NCBI GenBank assembly: GCA_947652115.1
Contig: OX393568.1
Span: 23,810,463 to 23,874,462 of the forward strand
Direction of reading: 5' to 3'
DNA length: 64,000 nucleotides
Source of the DNA: Blastomussa wellsi
Taxonomy: Eukaryota > Cnidaria > Anthozoa > Scleractinia > Plerogyridae
The notes under the pieces were generated by a model that had not been told where the DNA came from, did no database searches, and saw nothing but the letters and a program-made list of their open reading frames with translations. Positions 24,501 to 33,500 of the stretch are shown here, piece by piece. Position numbers and translations under genes: made by a program. The first letter of the stretch is position 1. The number at the start of each line of letters is the position of its first letter.

Positions 24501-27500
24501 ATTTTGATGAGTTTTATGATAAACCAGAAACAGAAAAAAGTCCGTCTGTTGTATTTCTTGAAAAAATTGAAAGAAACGGGGAAGAAGGATTGATCAAATT
24601 TTTTCTGAAATTTTTGGAAGATAAAAAAGTTGTAAATTTAATAAAAATGTATCAAAGCTCAATGAAGATATATGAGCACTTCTTCTTCCGCTGCTACGAT
24701 GTTGAGTCTGACTCCGATGTTGAGTCTGAATAATTTCTTTTGAAGATTTGTTTCGCTCATTATATCATCATGTCAAGTGAAGAAGAGATAACAGAACTCA
24801 AAAATTCGATTTCAAGAACAGAAAATCTTATAAAAAATTATGAAGAAGCATTCAAAACTGTAAAGGAAGATATGGCAGAAATAATTGAAGTGTTGAGAAC
24901 AAGAATGTTGTCAATTGTGAATGATGAAGCTTTGAGAGATGTTTTTATAGAAAAATCCGCTCAATATTTTTATTTGGAAGGTTTTATAGATTGAGAATAT
25001 AGAGTGCTTCATGAATTGGGGAAAGAACTTTCGGAAAAAAAGACCGCCGAGTAAACCCACCCAAAAAAATATTATCTTTTGAACTTTTATTTTTTTTCTT
25101 TCATACCAAACATGTCTGACAACAATCTCGTGAAGAACGTCATGGATGCCGCGACTCTCGTTGGCCTCTCTGCTGGAATTGGGTGGCTTGCAAAAAAAGC
25201 GTTCAAGAGAAGTTTTACAGGTGACCCAACAGTTTCATTCGAAAACTATGGACTGTTCACACTTGTGATGTCGGGCAGCATCTGGCTCAAGAAGTACCTG
25301 GAAGACCAGAAAATCTTACCCGACAAACTTTGAGAAAATGATTTGAAAAAATGTCGACGACTGTATAATCATGGCAAGTATAGCAATTATGGTTGGCGGG
25401 GCTGTGTTGAACGCAGCGGCTTTCATCGGCGGCAATTATCTGGCGAAGGCTTTTGGAGGCAGTGACAAGGCCGCTCTTGAAGAAAAAGAGCGCCACGACC
25501 GAGCTCTCGAGGCGTATCAAGCTGCGTACGCAAAATATTCGCGCGACCGCACCAAACTTCTCGACTGGATTGCAACAAACGAGCACATAAAAGCGGAAGC
25601 CAAGCAGAACTTCACCAACACTGACTACGCTTTCAAACTTTATAACAAGGCGCATCCTGAAGAGCAAATGACTCCTCCCAAAGAGCCCAAATTTTCTGAT
25701 TTTTATCAACCAAGCCAGCAGCAAAAAAATGGTGAACTCATGTTCGTCGGGGCCGGGGCGCTCGCTTTGGGCTACGCTGCTTTCCGGTTCTTTTAAACTT
25801 TTTTTCACCTTGTTTATATGGATACCAAACTCGCAAAGATATACTACAGCCCTGGCGGTTATTGGAAAGGCATTGCCGCCATCAAAAAACTGGCCTCGGC
25901 TGCAAAAGTCCCGGAAGACACCGCAAAAAAGTGGTTGATCAAGCAAGCCCTCTGGCAGATATTCCTGCCGGCGCCGAAGCATATACCTCGACCGAAATTC
26001 GACGTGTCCTTACCCAACAAGGTCCACCAGGCGGACCTTCTTTTTTTGCCTCACGATAAACTGCCTCGCGGTCGCAAAGTCTGGAAATACGCGCTGAACG
26101 TTGTCGACGTGGCCAGCCGTTTCAAAGAGTCTGAACCCTTGACCTCGAAAAATTCTGATGAGGTTGCCCAGGCTTTTCAGAAAATTTACAAACGCGGCCC
26201 TTTGAAATGGCCTGAAATGTTGCAAGTTGACCCTGGGCGAGAATTCATGGGTGAAGTGACGAAAGTCATGGAAAATCACAAAACTTTCATCCGGCGCGGG
26301 CGCGTCAACATTCACCGCGATCAGGCCATTGTTGAACGTTTCAACCGCACCCTTGCCGAACGCCTGTTCGGTCACCAGTATGCCGTGGAAATGCGGCTGC
26401 CTGAGGGTCAGCGGTCCAGGGCATGGGTGAAAAGGCTTCCTGAAGTTGTTTCGGCTTTGAACAACGAGGTGACCAGCCTTATCGGAAAGAAACCCGCGGT
26501 CGCTATCAAAGAGAAATCTGTTTATTCGAAACCTTCGACTGCTTATCACAGACCTGTTGGGAAGGATGAAAAAATCCTGCCATATCTTGTTCAGGTTCGC
26601 CATCTTTACGAACCTGGCGAGCTTGAAGGGGGGAAAAAAAGAGCCACGGATCCGATTTGGTCTTTGAAAGTTTTCACCATTGAAAAAGTTTTACAAAAAC
26701 CGGATCAGCCCGTTCTTTACTATTTGCATGATGGACCCAAGCGCGGCTTTGTGCGTGAAGAGCTGATAGTTATTCCTAAAAACACCGTTCTCCCGCCAGC
26801 CAGCGTGGACAGTTGAACAAATGAAAATACAGATTAAATTTTTTCTATATACCCAGAATGAAAATCAACGCTGCTTTGATCAATACCGTCTGTTTTTTCT
26901 CTTTGGTTTTTCTTGGTTCTGCCATTTATGGTCCGAAAGTTCTTGATTCTGTACCCTTTTTGATCAATTTTGTTGATGGCCAGCTTGAAAACATCTTTTG
27001 GAATTTGCTCAAAATTACAGTGGCGTTTAATGTGATGCTTGTTATTGCAAAAATGTCTTCAGGAACGCGGATTGAAATTCGCTCACCGTTTGGTTTGGGG
27101 AAAAAAACTGGCTTGAACAACCAAAACTGGCCAAGTTGAACAAACAAATGAAATTTTGAAAAATGGGCCGTGGACGCAACGGTGTTATTGTTCAAACCTC
27201 AAGCAAAGGAAAAAAACGCACCATCAAAGAGCTTTCCAATAATGCATGCTCTGTTGTTTTTCAAAAACACTGCCCATCCTGTGAAAAGAAAATCATTTTT
27301 CTTGATCAAGCCATTGTGAATTATTTACAAAGTTTGGACCCGCGTGAGGTGGCTCAAACATTAAAGTGAATGCCTTCCAGAAAAGCAGCCATCTCTTCGA
27401 GATCCTCTTCTGTAAACAGTTTTTTATAACCATATGCTTTTGTGTGGATCCCGTCATCCGCTATCCAGCGTTTTGAGTCAAACGCGCACAGTGAAATCTT

Positions 27501-30500
27501 GTTCACGTGCATGCCGTAAATTTCATGCCCCTCGCTCCGCAGAATGTTCATTCCATGCTTCAGCTGTTTCTTCTCGCCAAAAATCATTTCACGGTACTGC
27601 TCGTGGCTGATATTTTTCTTGACGACACACTTTTTGACCCCCTTCGCCTTTTTGATATTTTTTTCGTCCCCTCGGAGGATGGAATACATTTTTGACCTGA
27701 GACAGATGACTTCCGCGATGGGCACCCCCGCACATTCATCTTTCATTTTTCCCAGGACTTTCTTGTTCTCGTCTGAGTGAAGTGGGTGCTCTGGCGGGAA
27801 ATCGCTCAGGTCATACATTTCCATCGTTGTCGCGATGTCTTTGTAAACGTCTTCTGTTTCGATCTCAAGCAGAAGACTGTCCGTGTCCGTGTAAACAAGT
27901 TCACATTTTGATCCGTACCGCTTTTTCAGGTGGTTGTAGAAAAAGTCATACATGAGGATCTTGCTGTTGTCCAAGATCGTCATGCCCGTGTACACCGGTT
28001 TGTTCAGAACCAGCTTCCCTTTGTGCATGTGGATCCCCGACATGTTGTTTGTGAATTGGGCGAACCTTGAGAACAACGGACTGGCAACAAATTTTCTGAC
28101 TTTTTCTTTTTCTTCACTTTTCACGATTTTGATGTCCGTGCGCTTCCGCAGGTTCTCCATCGTTTTCCCGAACACCGAGTTGTTCATCAGTTTGTAAAAG
28201 TCTTTTTCAAAAGCGCTTTTTGCTTTTTTGCGCAGATTGGTGTTCTTCATGATATAAGGTTTCATCCACGCCGATTGTTCAAACTCGAGAACTTTGTGGA
28301 CCTTTTTCAGCCTCATCCCCTGTTGCAGATAAAACTGCAAGTTCCTGTAGTGCACAACATAGTTGTTTTTGTCTTGCAATGTCAGCAGCAGTTTCTTTTC
28401 TTTTGGTGTTTTGATTTCCAGTTCGTCCATCAGACGGTGCTGGTAGTCTGACATGTCCTCTTTTTTTACCGCCTTTTTTTCCGGCGCCAGCGGATAACTG
28501 TTGTGCTCTTCATGCAACTCCTCCGGATATTCGAGGTCAACCTCAAGAATCCAACCAGTTTTTGCGTCTTCTTTTTTCTTCATTATCTCTTCTTCCGTGG
28601 GCAGCACGCTTCTCCATTTGAATCCTCTCACAGGCATCGGCTGACACATTGCCCATCCGTAAAGGTTGTTCGCGTCGAGATACATGATCCACTTTTTCGG
28701 TTTGGTCTCGTCAAAGCCTTCACACATGGGATTGTTGGCTCTGACATACCTTTTGCCGACCGTTGAGATCCCGCCGCGCATCCCCCTTTCAACGAACAGA
28801 TGTTTGTCAATGTCTGTCAAGAGCTCCAGCTCAATGCCTGACATTTTCAAAATCGCATCCCAGCCCATTCCTGGTGATGTGAAATAATTCGCCGGATCCA
28901 GCCCGTACTGCTCCTGACACAACTCTCTGAAATTTTCAAAAACATCCGCCAGCAATGCCACGTCCGTTTTCACATAAAGGTCGTGATAATCACCCAAGTT
29001 TTTGCAGTCAAAGGCTTCCCACACTTTCTGTGCGTGCGCATATTCAGCATCTGAAATCTCTTCGTCGTTCAGTTTGCTGTAAAACAGTTTTTTGTGTGGC
29101 AGTTTTGTCTCTTCGAACCTCTCCCATGAGTCCATGTACTCATATGGATAGATTCCTTTTTGAAATAACAAATCAACCTGGGGGTTTTCCATTGTTGTTT
29201 TTGTGATTTTCAACTTTTCTTGGGGTGTGGCTTTCACAAGCGCATCGAGGCTTCCTTGCATGAAATTCAGACTGTCAATGAACTGCAAATTACCCATGGA
29301 AAATGTGATGTACTTTTCCATGTTGTTGGCCACGCATTTCACGCCTTTTTCCTGCTGCGACATCGCTTGCATAAGATGGTGTGCATCATAGCCCCGCAGG
29401 TTATGAAATACAACTGGGATTTTGAAAAATTTTGGGTTCAATTTCAGTTTGAAATTGCACTCGTTGTGCGCTGCCCCACGGAACTTGCCTGTCACATGGC
29501 AATGGTCTTTCACAGCGTCTCTGAAAGTTGGTTGGATCAATGGTTTTTTGCAGAATTGACAGTTTTCTTGTTTCTTTGCCGCTTCTTTTTGCTTTTTGTC
29601 CAACTTTTTCATGCAAAGAAACCCAACCTTTTTTTGCACAAACCAGAAACATTTTTTGTGAACCTGTCCCAAATATTTGTCTTTTTTCCATGCCGGCAAT
29701 GAGTCAAGGAAATTCTCTTTTACCAGACTTTTGTTGCAAATATAGCAATCTTTTGCCGTTTTGAAATCACTCCAATCAGCTTGATCCATAACAATTGGTT
29801 TTGGTTTTTCCACACTTTCCCTCAGTTTTTGTTCTTCTTGCACGATGTCACTCAGAAAATTTGCTACTGCATTTTGCCCTCTGAAAACTTTTGAATTCAT
29901 TATTTCTCCATCACTTCTCACACATATCCAGGCGTATCCACACGCTTCGTGGATTTCAGTTTTTACTGTGTAACTTTGTTCTGGATTTTCACACTCGCGG
30001 TATTCAATCTTTTTTACAAGCGCCTCAAAATCTGCATAAATCACGAAAGGCGCCTTCATCTGTTTTTGGAAATTTTGATATTTCAGGATGTTTTTTCCTT
30101 TTTCCGGCATTTCGATCACTGTTGGCCTGCCATCCAAACCTTCACAGTGTTTTTGATGCTCCTCCAACTTTTCCGCTGTTCTGAAATGTGTAATACACAT
30201 GTTGCAAAAGTGCTTTTTCCCACAATGTTTTGTCTGATCATAAACCAATGCGCTCATTCGTTTGACCCAGCAGTAATGATTGTTCTCCCCATCCACAATA
30301 ATAATCAGGTTTATCCTTGGCACTTCATGACTTTTCTCGCTGAACCATAAACCTCCCATGAAACAGTCTTTTTCTTTGTCCCAACCATATAAATTGATTG
30401 CCAGTTTTGGATTTTGTGCCTCAAGCTTTTTTATCTGTTTAATCGGTGTGGGGAAATCGATTCCCTTCCAATTGATTTTGTCATCAACATTTTTGTATTT

Positions 30501-33500
30501 GCTCGGCCTTTCTGCATGATCTTTTACAGGGAAAAGTGCTGATTTCAAAGCCCACTTAAGGCATTCATTGTCCACGTTTTTCACGTTAACAATTGCTTTC
30601 TTTGCCGCAAGCTTTGGTGGAAGTGGCAACCATGTTCCTCCTTTCAGTGGTTCATATTTTGCAACATGCACATACACTTGTTTTATTTTATCAAACACCA
30701 TTTCTGAATTTTGTATTGAAACTTCCGTTCTGCTTCTTGATTCTTCAATAAATTCATTAAATTTTTCCGTGACCTCTTCTTCGTCAAATTTTTGGAAAAT
30801 ATACAGTTTACTTTTGTAATACTGTTTGATTTCTCTCTTTGCATCTTTTGTTGAAAACTTTGTATCAAAAGAAAATAAGACTTTCACCATCCCCATCTCT
30901 TTCATCTCCTTTTTGAGCAGTTCAATGTACTTTTCACGGTACTCTCTTGCAAAAACTAAAATATCCTTTGCAGCGGGGTTATAAAAACTTCTTGAATGGG
31001 GATTCCAGCGATCCTTGTTTTTTAAGTCAAGTTCTGCTACCTGCATTGACCACACGTGAAGCCATCCTCGGAAATTTGTTTCTGCCAAAACAAAACTGTC
31101 GTGAATTTCTTTTCTCAGAAATCTACTTTTCAGTCCTTGCAGTAAAATTTTCACACTTTGCAAAGAAAGTCCAGGAAAATCATCTGATAAATTTCTTGCA
31201 ATCTTTTCATATTCAACAGGGTCATAATGTGTTTGGAAAAGTTTGACCCACTCTTCAACTTCTTCAAATTTGTTTCTTGTGGCTGAATCTTTTTCAAATT
31301 GATTGACAAGATTTTTGATAAATCTTTCCAATCTTTCTTGCGTCAACCGGCCTGCTGCTCTCTCTCTTTCAACAACAGCTAATGCTCTTTCAATGACTGC
31401 ATTATCTTCTTCTTCTTCCCTTCTTACAAATTCATCAAAATTTTCAAAAAATTCACAACGTTCTTCCTCAGGTAAAGGTTCTTCAATCACCCTTTGCCTG
31501 CGCAAATTTTCATTTTCAACTTGAAGCCTTCTGATTGCCTCTTCAAGAATAAGGTCATCATCATCACGTGCTGCTGCCATGTTCTCTATAAATGAGCGCG
31601 CATTTCTTCAAATGAAAAATAATTTCTGGGTCAAAATGTGAAATTTTGTGTTTCATTGAAAGTTGCCTTTCCGATTTTGTGGCCGCGCTGTGTTCCCCGT
31701 TTTCCTTTTGAAGGCATGCAGCCTCCTCTTATGCGCAGTTCGTTTTGCCATGTTCATTCCACACACATAATCTTGGGTGGTCTCTGGGCCACAAAAAATT
31801 TCCCTTTTTCTGACTTTGCATACCCGGCGACAAGTTGGAGCCTGGTATGCAAAGTCAGAAAAAGGGAAATTTTTTGTGGCCCAGAACCACCCAAGATTAT
31901 GTGTGTTGAGCATACTTCAAAAATACTTAATAATAATAAAAATAGGTTTGGGAACCCTTAAAAGGACACTGTCACGGGCATTTTCCCACTTTTTTTGGTA
32001 AAATGGCCTCAAAATTAGGACAAAGTTCTTAAAGTGCACCTAACCCCAAAATATTTTTTTCGCTAGAATAAACCTTTGCACCAGTTTGAAACGCATTGCA
32101 CCTTTCGTTTCTCCTTTTTACCAAATTCTGGCTATTTATAGCATTCAAAAGTTACGATAAACTGTGCATCATTTGTTCCACGACTGAGTCAGAAGGGGCG
32201 TGGGTCTATTCCCGATTTGACGTCACAAACTGATTTGCATGCATGTTTACAAAGAGTTGATGTGATGCAAATCATTTTGTGACGTCAAATCAGGAATAGA
32301 CCCACGCCCCTTCCGACTCGGTCGTGGAACAAATGATGCACAGTTTTTCATAACGTTTGAATGCTATAAATAGCCAGAATTTGGTAAAAAGGAGAAACGA
32401 AAGGTGCAATGCGTTTCAAACTGGTGCAAAGGTATATTTTAGCAAAAAAAATATTTTGGGGTTAGGTGCACTTTAAATCCAAACAAGAAATGCGCCTAGA
32501 ACATAAAGAAATCGATATCAAGCAAATCTTTTACGGAAGAGGGTGACCGTAAAATAGTTTTTGTAGTTTTTTCCAAATCACAAGGACAGAGCTTGGTGTA
32601 TATATAGCACTGGCATAGCAATTTTATCAAAACCTGACCACCATTTGTAGGTTTCCAGTGGTGTAAAAACGTATTTCACGGGCACCCAACGAGTCTGTTC
32701 CTCATTATATCTGTACCCCGGCGCAAATGTTGCTGGCTGGCAAAATTGTTATTAAGTATATGTTTTCTCATAGGAGTTGTCACTGAAAAAAATACTATTT
32801 TTTCGCTGGCTGATTTAAACTCGGAAGGGCGACTGAAGAAATTGCGCTTTTGGGTTGGTGAGTGGTTTGCAACGGTTTTCAGTGCCATTTCCGCGCGTTT
32901 GTTGTTTGTTCCAATTGCTGGCTGGAAAAAAGAAATGGATCATGTGCTGGCAAAAAGGAACAAATATTTTTTCCCAGCAACACTCAAGAACACCTGTAAA
33001 TGTTTTTAATATCATATATTTTCATCCATTGCATTTTGTCATAGTTTGGTCGTTGGGTGCCCCTGGTATAAGTTAGATAAATTCTAACTTTTCCCCATAT
33101 TTAATTTTACTTCCGGCAGGTTGAGAAAGATCTAGCATACCTCAGAGAGGGCTCAAAGAATTTTGAAGACTACGTTTTTGCGGTCACATGGGCGCAAAAA
33201 TTTGCCCGAGTAAACCGCAATGTGATGATGGCCAATGTACTCAAGGCAGCACATGAATGTGCAGATATGCCGGCATTTGACGTGGATTCAACAAGCAAAG
33301 CTGTCAACTGCCATCACAACTATGTCAAGGTGGAATCGCACTTTGGCAAAGACGTGTTCCTCACAAGAAAAGGAGCGGTAAGTTGCCTGTATTGTACGAG
33401 ACAAGGGTGTTTTTCATCATCGTTAGGAAATAGTATATGGCTGCACACAGGCGACCACTTTTCTTGCATGTAAAAAAAAAAAAAAGAACTGGTTCAAATA

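Larger units (their letters stand above)
16197..31906. mobile_element. Complete Polinton/Maverick (adintovirus-like) element
   Basis: The element is 15,710 bp, inserted in RtcB intron 5 and flanked by TGAGC at 16192-16196 and 31907-31911. Its terminal inverted repeats (16197-16430 and 31673-31906, 234 bp) are identical by eye. It encodes protein-primed type B DNA polymerase, a retroviral-type integrase, a packaging ATPase, a probable double-jelly-roll capsid protein, and a set of small proteins. All frames are open. Polintons usually have 5-6 bp target duplications and ends starting AG; here the end starts ACACACAT. No adenain-like protease was recognised. These are endogenous virus-like elements. 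Confidence 0.93.
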
